From positions 1-44,749 of the forward strand of contig JAUWPW010000007.1 of the NCBI GenBank assembly GCA_030611415.1: a DNA stretch of 44,749 nt. The letters are read 5' to 3'. Below are positions 16,195-23,922 of the stretch, one piece after another. The notes under the pieces were generated by a model. That model was given only the letters and a program-made list of their open reading frames with translations. It was not told where the DNA came from and made no database searches. Position 1 is the first letter of the stretch. Each line of letters begins with the position of its first letter. Source of the stretch: Candidatus Bipolaricaulota bacterium (GTDB lineage: Bacteria > Bipolaricaulota > Bipolaricaulia > UBA7950 > UBA9294). The position numbers and the translations under genes were made by a program.

Positions 16195-17046
16195 TTAGAA
16201 GAAAACCCCGCTTTCCTCCCACAATGCTTCCAGCTCTTCCAGACGGGGCCGCGTGATGCTCTCTCCTTTGATACTAACCGCGGTCGAAATAGCGCATAAC
16301 AAAGACATTGCAGCAGCAAATGAATCGATATACGACACAAGACTACATCGGGCTAGAAGCCGATACTTAGCACACTCAACCAATGGAGAAAGCTCCGAAT
16401 CCGTAATAGCAACGGTTGTAACGTTCCTCTTTCTAGCCATACAAAGATGCTGAACAACCATGTTGGTATAACGAGGAAAGGAAATAGCGATAGCTACAGA
16501 GCTCGGCGTCGCGAAAACTAATTCTTCCTCGAATAACCCGCCTCCTGCTGTAACTGCTACCGTATTGTCAATGGTCTTTTTGAGGGCCATTTGAAGGAAC
16601 TGCGCCAATGATCTTGACATCTTGTAGCCAATAATTATGACTTTGTCTGCGTTGACAAGTTTGTCAACAACGTCGTTCAGTGTCCTTACATCAAGAGAAT
16701 GCAGTGTCTCCTCCAGGTTCTTCATATCGGTCAGCAAAGATCGAATAGCCGGACTCTTGCTTGACATCAAGCGATGGCTTTCCGTAAGACGGTTAAGTGT
16801 GCTAAGTTTGCTTTGCACCTTATCCTGTAACGCATTTCGCATTGCTGGAAACCCACTGTAACCAAGGGCAGCGGCAAGTCGAATCACAGTTGGCTCACTG
16901 ACAGAGGAACGTCGAGCAAGCTCGGCAGCTGTGAGAAAGGCAGCCTCTATACAATTATCCGAGATGTATTTCGCAACCTGCTTCCTCTTGTCCGAAAGGG
17001 AAGCCTTTTTGATCAACTGCAAGATATCCTTTACTTCCTTTGCCAT
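16195..17046 (-). CDS. RpiR/MurR-family transcriptional regulator
   Basis: This 283-residue regulator has an N-terminal HTH_6 domain (about 1-80: TAAELARRSSVSEPTVIRLAAALGYSGFPAMRNAL) and a C-terminal SIS domain (about 125-250: DKVIIIGYKMSRSLAQFL, with ISFPRYTNMVV and AITDSELSPL). SIS domains usually sense phosphosugars, although RpiR members also control amine and amino-acid genes. It is divergently arranged with the glutamine synthetase gene across 262 bases that contain several inverted repeats, and lies upstream of the MetH-reactivation-like and fchA genes. It probably controls one or both units. Confidence 0.92.
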   Translation of the reverse strand: MAKEVKDILQLIKKASLSDKRKQVAKYISDNCIEAAFLTAAELARRSSVSEPTVIRLAAALGYSGFPAMRNALQDKVQSKLSTLNRLTESHRLMSSKSPAIRSLLTDMKNLEETLHSLDVRTLNDVVDKLVNADKVIIIGYKMSRSLAQFLQMALKKTIDNTVAVTAGGGLFEEELVFATPSSVAIAISFPRYTNMVVQHLCMARKRNVTTVAITDSELSPLVECAKYRLLARCSLVSYIDSFAAAMSLLCAISTAVSIKGESITRPRLEELEALWEESGVFF

Positions 17047-17110
17047 AGTATCATTCTACTTCATGGATATGTATCTTGCCAAGCATTTGCCCACACCAGA
17101 AAACACACCC

Positions 17111-17152
17111 TTCGCAATAGTAAGGTTGCGAAAAACGGTAGGTATGCACCTA
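17111..17152. promoter_or_regulatory. Operator-like inverted repeats in the rpiR-glnA divergent region
   Basis: Two dyads lie side by side: TTCGCAA-N8-TTGCGAA (17111-17132), a perfect 7-bp inverted repeat, and TAGGT-ATGC-ACCTA (17139-17152). Their position between divergent genes, one of them a regulator, suggests protein binding sites, RpiR being the obvious candidate. Confidence 0.5.
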
Positions 17153-17238
17153 TCACACATGCTAGGCTTGATATCCAGTTGCTTGTCAAGTAACTTTGCA
17201 ACAAAAGATTCATGATATGACAATATTGAAACTTCTAT

Positions 17239-17256
17239 TTCGCAAGCCATAGGTAT
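17239..17256. promoter_or_regulatory. Second copy of the operator half-sites upstream of glnA
   Basis: TTCGCAA (17239-17245) and TAGGTAT (17250-17256) repeat, four bases apart, the same two words found in the dyads at 17111-17152. This copy is 53 bases upstream of the glnA start codon, where repressor or activator binding would affect glnA. Confidence 0.4.
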
Positions 17257-17308
17257 TACTGATTTGGAAGATGACAGTCGGACAAGTGAGAATGTAAGGA
17301 GGTAACAA

Positions 17309-18676
17309 GTGTTTAGCTTCACTTCTTTGAAAGAACTAGCTACGCAAGAGAAGATTGAATTCGTCGACTTTAAGGCTACTGACTTGATCGGTTGCTGGCG
17401 ACATATCACGATCCCAATCAGTAGATTCACTCAAGAGCTGACCAAGAATGGCGTTGCATTCGACGGCTCAAACTTCGGCTACACAAATGTAGAAGGAAGC
17501 GACATGGTCTTGCGCCCAGATCTCAACACAGCTGCTATCGTCTGCTACAGTGGGGAAAGGGTCCTCTCTCTGATATGTGATATCCACCTCGCGGAGGGAA
17601 AAGGCCCATTTGTTGGCGATCCTCGCGCAGTCGCCAGACGGGCCGAGCAGTTTCTTGTCTCTGAAGGTATCGCCGAAACTGTAATGATGAGCGCGGAATT
17701 CGAGTTTTACGTTTTTTCTCAAGCCGACTACAACAGCAACGCTATCGAGGCATTCTATACGCTCAGTCCAATGAACAAGCACACTGAGCGCTCTTTCTAC
17801 CATATTTGTCCCCCCGAAGATCAACTATTCGCCCTACGCAATGAGATCTGTAGACGACTAGAAAGAATGGGAATATCTGTCAAGTACCATCATCACGAGG
17901 CTGGACCATTGGGGCAATTAGAAATAGAGTTGGGTTTTGACAGCCTGCTAAGAATGGCTGATACCACGCTTATTGTTAAGAACACCGCTCGAAATGTAGC
18001 AGTGGAATTTGGCCTAACCGCTACATTCATGCCCAAACCGATTCTTGGTGAAAATGGTAACGGTATGCATGTTCACCAGTATCTGGCAAGCAAAGGAAAA
18101 AGCATCTTCGAAAAGGATGGAGGACTCTCCGAATTAGGCCTACTCTACATAGGGGGAATCCTCTCACATGGGCGCAGCTTGTTGGCATTAACCAATCCCT
18201 CAACAAACTCCTACTGTCGCCTTGTTCCTGGATATGAAGCACCGGTTTCATTGACCTTTGGCGAGGGAAACCGTTCCGCTGCAATTCGTATTCCTAGTTA
18301 CGCAACACCGCGGCAGCGAAGAATCGAGCTAAGAACAGTGGACGCTACATGTAATCCTTACCTTGCGTATGCCGGTATACTGATGGCTGGTATCGATGGG
18401 ATCAAACATAACTTGAACGCGGAGAAGCTTGGATTTGGACCCTATAACCAAGATCTTTATGATCTATCAACCGAAGAGACAAGAAAAATCGAGCAAGTTC
18501 CTGACAATCTTGCTACTGCCCTGTCCGCCCTAGAAGAAGATCATGATTATCTCACAGTGGGCGGAGTATTCAACGTTAAACAGATTGCTCATTGGATCAA
18601 GGCAAAGAAGGACGAACTGAACCAGATCCGCAGGCGTCCGCATCCCTATGAGTTCTCACTTTACTACAATCTCTAA
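17309..18676 (+). CDS. glnA: Glutamine synthetase (GS type I family)
   Basis: This 455-residue enzyme of the GlnA fold joins an amine (normally ammonia) to glutamate using ATP. Motifs include the beta-grasp domain with FDGSNFG (Asp52, ammonia site), EGSDMVLRPD, SAEFEFYVF, the ATP segment GNGMHVHQYLA, the glutamate/phosphate loop NPSTNSYCRLVPGYEAPV, NRSAAIRIP and RIELRTVDATCNPYLAYAGI. A tyrosine is present in the DLYDLSTEE loop, the adenylylation region in enterics. The GTG start follows AAGGAGG. It is divergent from rpiR. Genuine GS is most likely, but gamma-glutamyl-methylamide synthetases share this fold, which matters beside a methylamine-like system. Confidence 0.9.
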   Translation: MFSFTSLKELATQEKIEFVDFKATDLIGCWRHITIPISRFTQELTKNGVAFDGSNFGYTNVEGSDMVLRPDLNTAAIVCYSGERVLSLICDIHLAEGKGPFVGDPRAVARRAEQFLVSEGIAETVMMSAEFEFYVFSQADYNSNAIEAFYTLSPMNKHTERSFYHICPPEDQLFALRNEICRRLERMGISVKYHHHEAGPLGQLEIELGFDSLLRMADTTLIVKNTARNVAVEFGLTATFMPKPILGENGNGMHVHQYLASKGKSIFEKDGGLSELGLLYIGGILSHGRSLLALTNPSTNSYCRLVPGYEAPVSLTFGEGNRSAAIRIPSYATPRQRRIELRTVDATCNPYLAYAGILMAGIDGIKHNLNAEKLGFGPYNQDLYDLSTEETRKIEQVPDNLATALSALEEDHDYLTVGGVFNVKQIAHWIKAKKDELNQIRRRPHPYEFSLYYNL

Positions 18677-18841
18677 CCGCAGGATCTTCTGTAACAATGG
18701 CTAACTCGTTAACTTGCCTAGCCCCAATTCCGACCCAGCCATCTTGCATTCCTTCAGTTTCAGGATATGTAAGGGTTACCGATCTTGTATCTACCCCATC
18801 TGCCCTCAGCTCTATGCGTCATTACTATCGTATATTTGCCT

Positions 18842-19639
18842 CTATTTCCCTCTTATATATTTAATATAACCTAAGCAGTGGTTATCAATCCCCATCAGGG
18901 CTTCCGAGCCTCTCAAGACATTCATCATGCCTGTATTAGTGGGGTCCATTAGCGCTGCATCGAGCCCTGACTCCATAAGCATTGCCAAGAAGGCTTGGTT
19001 GATAATCGATCTCTGTGGCAAGCCAAAGGAGACATTGCTTAAGCCAACACAGGTCTTCACTCCCTGTGCGCCCCAGCGTTCCTTGATCGCCCGCACTGCT
19101 TCAATCACTGTATGTGCCTGTTCCTGGTTACTCCCAATCGTCATCACTAGTGGATCAATATACAGCTGTCCCAGCTCCACCCCCACGGCCTGAAGACTAT
19201 CGATCAGTCGCTTGCTCTCTTCTAGGCGGTCTTCGACGGTCTTGGGCATTCCCCTAGTCCCCAAAGTGAGCCCGATAATATCAGGGTGATGCTCCTCAAT
19301 TAGGGGAGTCAACTGGCTCTGAAGTTCACGATTGTTGCTGATTGAGTTGATCATTGGCCGCGCCTTACAGAGCCCTAATCCAGCAGCTACTGCCTCAGGA
19401 TTAGGGCTATCAATGGAGAGCCGCACCTCTTCTCCCATCTCATCATAGATCAATCCAATAACCCACTCGAGATCCTCGATTTCTCGCTTCATGCTCGTGG
19501 CAGTGTTGATATCTAGTATGTCCGCCCCAGCCTCAACCTGTTCGCGAGCTAAACGACGTATGATTGCTTCATCCCTGCGATCTAGGGCCTCTCTGACTTC
19601 CTTACGCGTCGAATTCAAGACTTCACTGATAATAAGCAT
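18842..19639 (-). CDS. mtgA: Methyltetrahydrofolate:corrinoid methyltransferase (AcsE/MtgA-like)
   Basis: This 265-residue pterin-binding TIM barrel of the dihydropteroate-synthase superfamily moves a methyl group between tetrahydrofolate and a corrinoid protein. Pterin-site signatures are ADILDINTAT (39-48), LSIDSPNP (74-81), INSIS (97-101), YIDPLVMTIG (160-169) and GLSNVSFGLP (199-208, with Asn202 equivalent to the catalytic Asn of AcsE). The ATG follows TAGGAGA. It is the last gene of the minus-strand cluster containing two methylamine-methyltransferase homologues and a corrinoid protein, so here it most likely makes methyl-THF from the methylated corrinoid. The symbol is by analogy with glycine-betaine MtgA and could equally be AcsE-like. 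Confidence 0.9.
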   Translation of the reverse strand: MLIISEVLNSTRKEVREALDRRDEAIIRRLAREQVEAGADILDINTATSMKREIEDLEWVIGLIYDEMGEEVRLSIDSPNPEAVAAGLGLCKARPMINSISNNRELQSQLTPLIEEHHPDIIGLTLGTRGMPKTVEDRLEESKRLIDSLQAVGVELGQLYIDPLVMTIGSNQEQAHTVIEAVRAIKERWGAQGVKTCVGLSNVSFGLPQRSIINQAFLAMLMESGLDAALMDPTNTGMMNVLRGSEALMGIDNHCLGYIKYIRGK

Positions 19640-19780
19640 TTCTTTCTCCTATATACTTTCCTCGCAAGTAAGCTAGACATCCAAGAGATCAATTCTTGCA
19701 GAAGACCACACGCTCTACAAAACCCCTGATTACTGTGTATCCTCTCTTACCTATCTCTGCGTCTACGCTTAGACATAGAC

Positions 19781-20773
19781 CTACCCACAAGCTACCACTT
19801 CAACTAAGCTATGACTAAACTTAGCATCACTAACCCTGCCTTTCTTGACCCTCATCCTCAACTCTGTGAGTACCTGTTGTGACTTATGGATAAGACGTTT
19901 GCTCCCAAGCTCAAACAACACTTCTCGTTCGGAGTCTTGTATGTCAGCTTTTTCTATCATTGCCATCCCGACTGCGATAGTGCCTGTTCCACATGCCTCT
20001 TCACAACCCTCCTGTCGGTAATAGGGTGTGTACATTGTTGGAAGGAATCGAAACAAAAGCCTTGCATCTCCCCCGCCCTCAGGGTGTGTGTCATACAAAG
20101 CACCGTACAGAAAAGATGCCCCTAGATTGTGTTCCTCAATAAAGGCCTCATATAATCCCTTGAGCACGTCCAGGGTCGATCTATCCTTTCTCCAGAAATT
20201 AACCTCTGGGTACTTGTTCTTGAGATCATCTACGTTAAAGACAAGCCATTCCATCCTTGAAGGCTCAATACCAACGTTTACCGCATTTACACCTCTTACT
20301 TTGATACTGCGAACACCGTGTCCATAACGTTTTTCCACATACGCTTGCATGTCGGTTGTTATCTTTGTTGCAACACCATTTCTGGCATCGATTTCAATTG
20401 GGAAAAGCCCCGCTTCGGTCTCAAGCGTGAATCTCGTTCTTGGTTCACTTATCCTCATACCGTAGCGGCTACCAATATCGGTCTCGACCAGAGCTTTCCC
20501 TAGTGCCTGTGTTAATCCACCACACATGTCTATGTAGCTATTGGTGGTTATGTCTAGTATCTTAACCTTTAGGTCTCCGTCCCCGTCAGGTTTGTAGAGA
20601 ATGCCAACCTCAGTTCCTCTGAGGCTCGGCCTCCGGAGCAATGATAGACCAATCTTGAGCTCTTCTCCCTCTGGTAGTTGTACACCATGAAGGAACACCA
20701 CTTCATCCCACCCTGTATGTACCTTTACAAAATCGATTTTCTTGTCTCTTGCTCTACCTTGGCGTTGGTCCAC
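19781..20773 (-). CDS. Cofactor-independent racemase/epimerase, DapF/proline-racemase fold
   Basis: This 330-residue protein has the two-lobed epimerase fold with both catalytic cysteines: Cys84 in DMCGGLTQALG and Cys261 in EEACGTGTIAVG. These correspond to the MCG(N/H)G and CGTG motifs of diaminopimelate epimerase, proline racemase and PrpF-type isomerases. The rest diverges from all of these, so the substrate is not assigned. The GTG start overlaps the 3' end of the MttB-like gene by 20 bases, indicating coupled expression. It may invert an alpha-carbon or shift a double bond in the methylated substrate or its demethylated product. It is unlikely to be the housekeeping DapF because of the operon context and sequence divergence. 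Confidence 0.75.
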   Translation of the reverse strand: MDQRQGRARDKKIDFVKVHTGWDEVVFLHGVQLPEGEELKIGLSLLRRPSLRGTEVGILYKPDGDGDLKVKILDITTNSYIDMCGGLTQALGKALVETDIGSRYGMRISEPRTRFTLETEAGLFPIEIDARNGVATKITTDMQAYVEKRYGHGVRSIKVRGVNAVNVGIEPSRMEWLVFNVDDLKNKYPEVNFWRKDRSTLDVLKGLYEAFIEEHNLGASFLYGALYDTHPEGGGDARLLFRFLPTMYTPYYRQEGCEEACGTGTIAVGMAMIEKADIQDSEREVLFELGSKRLIHKSQQVLTELRMRVKKGRVSDAKFSHSLVEVVACG

Positions 20774-22241
20774 GCATCTTCACCTGCCCTTTTGAGGTGC
20801 TTCTGTTCACAATCTCTCTGATGGTTTGCCTAATTGATGGCTCAAGTGGTTCAGGTTGGTGATGCTCTAGAATCCACTGCACTCTTGCATTTAGTCTCTC
20901 ACCTAGCGGCTTCCCTCCTGACTTAAACCAACCATCGTAGTTATGCCGATCTAGATACTCGGGATACCAAACCTCTTCTTTGAAAAGCTTCAGGGTATGT
21001 TTGTCGCTCAGGAAGTTACCCCCCGGGCCAACCCTATTTATCACATCTACGGCCAATGTTTCTTCTGTAACCTCAACGCCTCTTAGGAACCGCTTAATCT
21101 CACCAATAACCTCATTTGCCAACACGATCGCCTCATAAGAAGCCGTGAGGCCTGACTCCAGATAACCAACATCATGAATCAAGTTGGTTCCAGCAAGTCC
21201 AACCAGCATCAAGGTAATTGCGACTTCCAAAGCAGCCTGTTGATCAAAGAGCTTAGCATCACTGACCCCTCCCTCACCAAACACCGGCAATCCGTAATAG
21301 GTAGCCATCTCCCTGATGGCCACCTCATCCAACCAGTTCTCCGGTGCTGCATAGGAAAACGTACTGGTTCGCATGTCCATAGGAGAACTTCCTCCTCCAC
21401 AAATTACGGGCGCCCCCCTATGCTTGAGTTGGCTAACAACTAAGCCGCTGAGGAATTCGGCCATGGATAGAACTACCGCACCAGCTATGGTTACAGGCGC
21501 CGAAGCCCCCATTGAAGGGCCACTGACGTAAACCAGAGGGATGCCCTTCTCAGCACAGAAAAGCAGTTGTTGAGTAGCTTCGACAGTATGTCTAAGTGGA
21601 GTAGTAGGCTCTGCATAGTGAATTACAAAGGGAGCTCTCCGGAAACTTCCAACATCTCCTGCAACCGCGATGCACATCTCATAAATATCACCCAAGCCAT
21701 CTACATCTGAGGCAGTAAAGATGATCGGTTTCGTGGTATTAGAAACCATCTGTTCAAAATGATGGCGGTCTGCTGTTACATCATTAACATCCGAGGCTAT
21801 CCCCATGGACATGACAAAGTCAATGTTGGACAGATAGTCACAGAGCAGTGCAGCGTTACCTATATCCTGCTTCTTGCTCTGTCGTCTCTTGCCGGAGAAA
21901 GGATCGATAGTGTTTGGCAGATCTGAGCCCGTTCCAAAATACACGTTGTGCCCCTCAAGAAATAAGGCAGGTTCTGCATTACGGTTGTAAACAACGATTC
22001 TTTTGGGGGCACTACGCAGGGCTTCCTCTACTAGGGAAGAGGGTATTCTCGCCAGGGTTTGACCGGTAATGTCAGCCCCAGCTTCCCCAAGTAGTCTCAG
22101 GGCTTCTGGCTCAAGAAACCTTACCCCTGTCCTCTCCAGTACATCCAAAGCAGCCATGTGTATTCTGTAGCACTGATCCTTGGACAGCAGACTGAGCTCC
22201 GGGCGTCTCTGAACACTAAAGTTTCCGTTACCGCTTCCCAT
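20754..22241 (-). CDS. MttB-family (trimethylamine methyltransferase superfamily) methyltransferase, non-pyrrolysine
   Basis: This 495-residue TIM-barrel enzyme is of the MttB/COG5598 family, which transfers methyl groups from quaternary amines to Co(I) corrinoid proteins. Family features are ERTGVRFLEPEALRLLGEAGA near the N-terminus, GIPLVYVSGPSMGASAPVT (233-251), MDMRTSTFSYAAPE (288-301), HDVGYLESGLTASYE and the C-terminal FLSDKHTLKLF with DRHNYDGW. No internal amber codon occurs. The segment where archaeal MttB carries pyrrolysine (near residue 334) is ordinary, with K330 in GGVSDAK. Non-Pyl relatives such as MtgB, MtpB and MtcB use glycine betaine, proline betaine or carnitine. AAGGAGG precedes the ATG. 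It is downstream of the MtmB-like gene and coupled to an epimerase. Confidence 0.92.
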   Translation of the reverse strand: MGSGNGNFSVQRRPELSLLSKDQCYRIHMAALDVLERTGVRFLEPEALRLLGEAGADITGQTLARIPSSLVEEALRSAPKRIVVYNRNAEPALFLEGHNVYFGTGSDLPNTIDPFSGKRRQSKKQDIGNAALLCDYLSNIDFVMSMGIASDVNDVTADRHHFEQMVSNTTKPIIFTASDVDGLGDIYEMCIAVAGDVGSFRRAPFVIHYAEPTTPLRHTVEATQQLLFCAEKGIPLVYVSGPSMGASAPVTIAGAVVLSMAEFLSGLVVSQLKHRGAPVICGGGSSPMDMRTSTFSYAAPENWLDEVAIREMATYYGLPVFGEGGVSDAKLFDQQAALEVAITLMLVGLAGTNLIHDVGYLESGLTASYEAIVLANEVIGEIKRFLRGVEVTEETLAVDVINRVGPGGNFLSDKHTLKLFKEEVWYPEYLDRHNYDGWFKSGGKPLGERLNARVQWILEHHQPEPLEPSIRQTIREIVNRSTSKGQVKMRGPTPR

Positions 22242-22536
22242 TGTACCTCCTTCTCCTTATGGCCCTGCACACAAGTACTCAACTTGTGCATTTATCTAAG
22301 TGGCGACCTAAATACACAAACATAAGGGCTACCAGGGAGTTTGTCTCCTGTCAGCCTAGTACTCTTCCTAACTATCTCCCCAAGGCATTTACCCGGAGAC
22401 TCTATGAGTCTTAGAGGTACTTCTTTTTTGCTGCCTGGGTGTGTTTCTTGGAACCTATAAGAATCTTACCTTTGACAAAGACCAGGTCAGGATTCGGTTT
22501 AGATTCTCTGAAACATTATTAAGAACCCTGGGTTCC
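22242..22536 (-). promoter_or_regulatory. Hairpin-rich 295-base spacer between mtmB-like and mttB-like genes
   Basis: This is the longest gap inside the methyltransferase cluster. It contains, in transcript order, GAACCC-T-GGGTTC (22523-22535), AGACTC-TAT-GAGTCT (22397-22411), a compound hairpin with outer stem GGCT/AGCC (22327-22330 with 22353-22356) and inner CAGGAG/CTCCCTG followed by a T-rich run, and CACAAGT-N5-ACTTGTG (22270-22288) just before the ribosome site. A further dyad, TTCCCT-AATA-AGGGAA (22533-22548), spans the mtmB-like stop codon. The arrangement suggests RNA-level regulation or processing that lets the mttB-like part be expressed separately. I recognise no known riboswitch class. 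Confidence 0.45.
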
Positions 22537-23922
22537 CTAATAAGGGAAGTCAATACCTATCTTAGCTATTTCTTCCTTTGCGCTTTCGTAAAGCGCTACA
22601 TAATCTTCTGTAGGTATCCCTTTACGAGCATCGTAGCATTCTTTAAATTCCTTTCCTAAGGGGGCATCCGCTATTTTGTCCTCGTACTTCCCTAGAAGCT
22701 TATTGACCACTTCGTTTGCCTCTTCCCTCGTCATCCCACTTCTGGCCACAGCGTGCCCTACTTCAGCCGCCAGCCTAGCCTCCAGAGGTGTGGCTCTGTT
22801 TTTGTTCTTGTTCCTCGCCGGAGCTATCTCCCACAGATTTGCCCCTGACACGGTACTGGCTATGCTATGCGCAGCCGCTTCAAAGAACAACATCTCGGTG
22901 CCCGGACCAGCATTGGCGAAGCCATTGGATACATTCACCAGCTTACTATGTCTTGCTACCGCTTGGGAATAGACGCTAACTACCCAAAGCAGTTCGCGGG
23001 TAGTGTTCGAGAAGTACTTTAGGTGATAAGGGAAGTTCATCTGGTAATGGCTTTGATACACCATCAATCCATTCAAGTGATAGGCCGTTTCAAGTACTGC
23101 GGTCCCCTCCGCTCCACCAGCATACCCACCGTAAAGCGCCCCCGTGAGGTTTGCTACATAACAACCATACTGCTGGCAATGTACTACCTTATTCATCATA
23201 GAGTTGTTGGTCATCAACTCCGTGATAGAACCAATCAAGCGGCTGTCGGTAGTTCGAACACCCCATTCAGGATCGCTTACAGAAATCTGAGAGGCATCGG
23301 ACTGCGACGTTCCTACTGCTACAAGAAAAACCCCCGGTCTTCCGACCAGCCTGGCTGCTTCCCGCAGGCTCATCGCGTGTTCCAGGCTCCCAGCCAACTC
23401 AATCGGGGTACCTGACTGAATCCTCATTCCCATAGACTCTTCAAGTATAGGGGCACAGAAACCATCCAATAGAGGTTCTTTGAGATAAGCAATGCACGCC
23501 GTAAGGAAATCCTCTTCATCGAAGATAATATCAGGGCTAAAGATCACAAACGGTGGTGTCCTATCTTCTACTCCCCTGTGTTGAAGGATCTTAGAATCCT
23601 TCCCTATCCCTACATTGTACTCACCGGCAGTGCAGCTCAAAGCTTCCAGTATCTCTTTGTCACTGAAAGTAATTCTTCTATGTGTGTCTTGATTGTATAT
23701 CCCTACATCTCTGAAGAGCTCTACGGCAGCCTCCCAAACCCTATCAGCTAGAGAATCCTGTGTTGGGATAGGAGAATGTGAGTCATATTTGATACCGTAT
23801 TTTTCTATGACCTCCTTTAGCTTGGGAACGAGAATCTTCGTCAAGAATTCTTGCTGCTCACAAAAAGGTCCCGTACTAGCCCTCTCCACAACGTCCCACA
23901 TCCTATACGGCGGGGTTGCCAT
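22537..23922 (-). CDS. MtmB-family monomethylamine methyltransferase homologue lacking pyrrolysine
   Basis: This 461-residue protein aligns along its full length with archaeal MtmB (458 residues), the TIM-barrel enzyme that methylates its corrinoid protein from monomethylamine. Shared landmarks include FRDVGIYNQDTHR, VGRPG (193-197), TTDS (224-227), YGGYAGGAEGT (264-273), NAGPGTEM, EARLAAEVG and GKEFKECYD near the C-terminus. The pyrrolysine position (202 in MtmB, four after GRPG) is Val201, and there is no in-frame amber. From memory of MtmB, Glu229 and Glu259 beside pyrrolysine correspond here to Leu229 and Leu259. The start is overlapped by the stop of the corrinoid protein gene. The fold and partner are thus MtmB-like, while the substrate must differ or be handled without the pyrrolysine chemistry. 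Confidence 0.88.
   Translation of the reverse strand: MATPPYRMWDVVERASTGPFCEQQEFLTKILVPKLKEVIEKYGIKYDSHSPIPTQDSLADRVWEAAVELFRDVGIYNQDTHRRITFSDKEILEALSCTAGEYNVGIGKDSKILQHRGVEDRTPPFVIFSPDIIFDEEDFLTACIAYLKEPLLDGFCAPILEESMGMRIQSGTPIELAGSLEHAMSLREAARLVGRPGVFLVAVGTSQSDASQISVSDPEWGVRTTDSRLIGSITELMTNNSMMNKVVHCQQYGCYVANLTGALYGGYAGGAEGTAVLETAYHLNGLMVYQSHYQMNFPYHLKYFSNTTRELLWVVSVYSQAVARHSKLVNVSNGFANAGPGTEMLFFEAAAHSIASTVSGANLWEIAPARNKNKNRATPLEARLAAEVGHAVARSGMTREEANEVVNKLLGKYEDKIADAPLGKEFKECYDARKGIPTEDYVALYESAKEEIAKIGIDFPY

Noticed and set aside
19760-19779. GTCTA/TAGAC inverted repeat between the epimerase and mtgA-like genes.
   Set aside because: Five base pairs with a ten-base loop and no T-run is weak evidence for a terminator or operator.
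22327-22360. CAGGAGAC in the mttB-like leader resembles part of the B12 box of cobalamin riboswitches.
   Set aside because: Only eight bases match; the rest of the box (CTGCC) and the other conserved blocks are not convincing. It may be chance within a stable hairpin.
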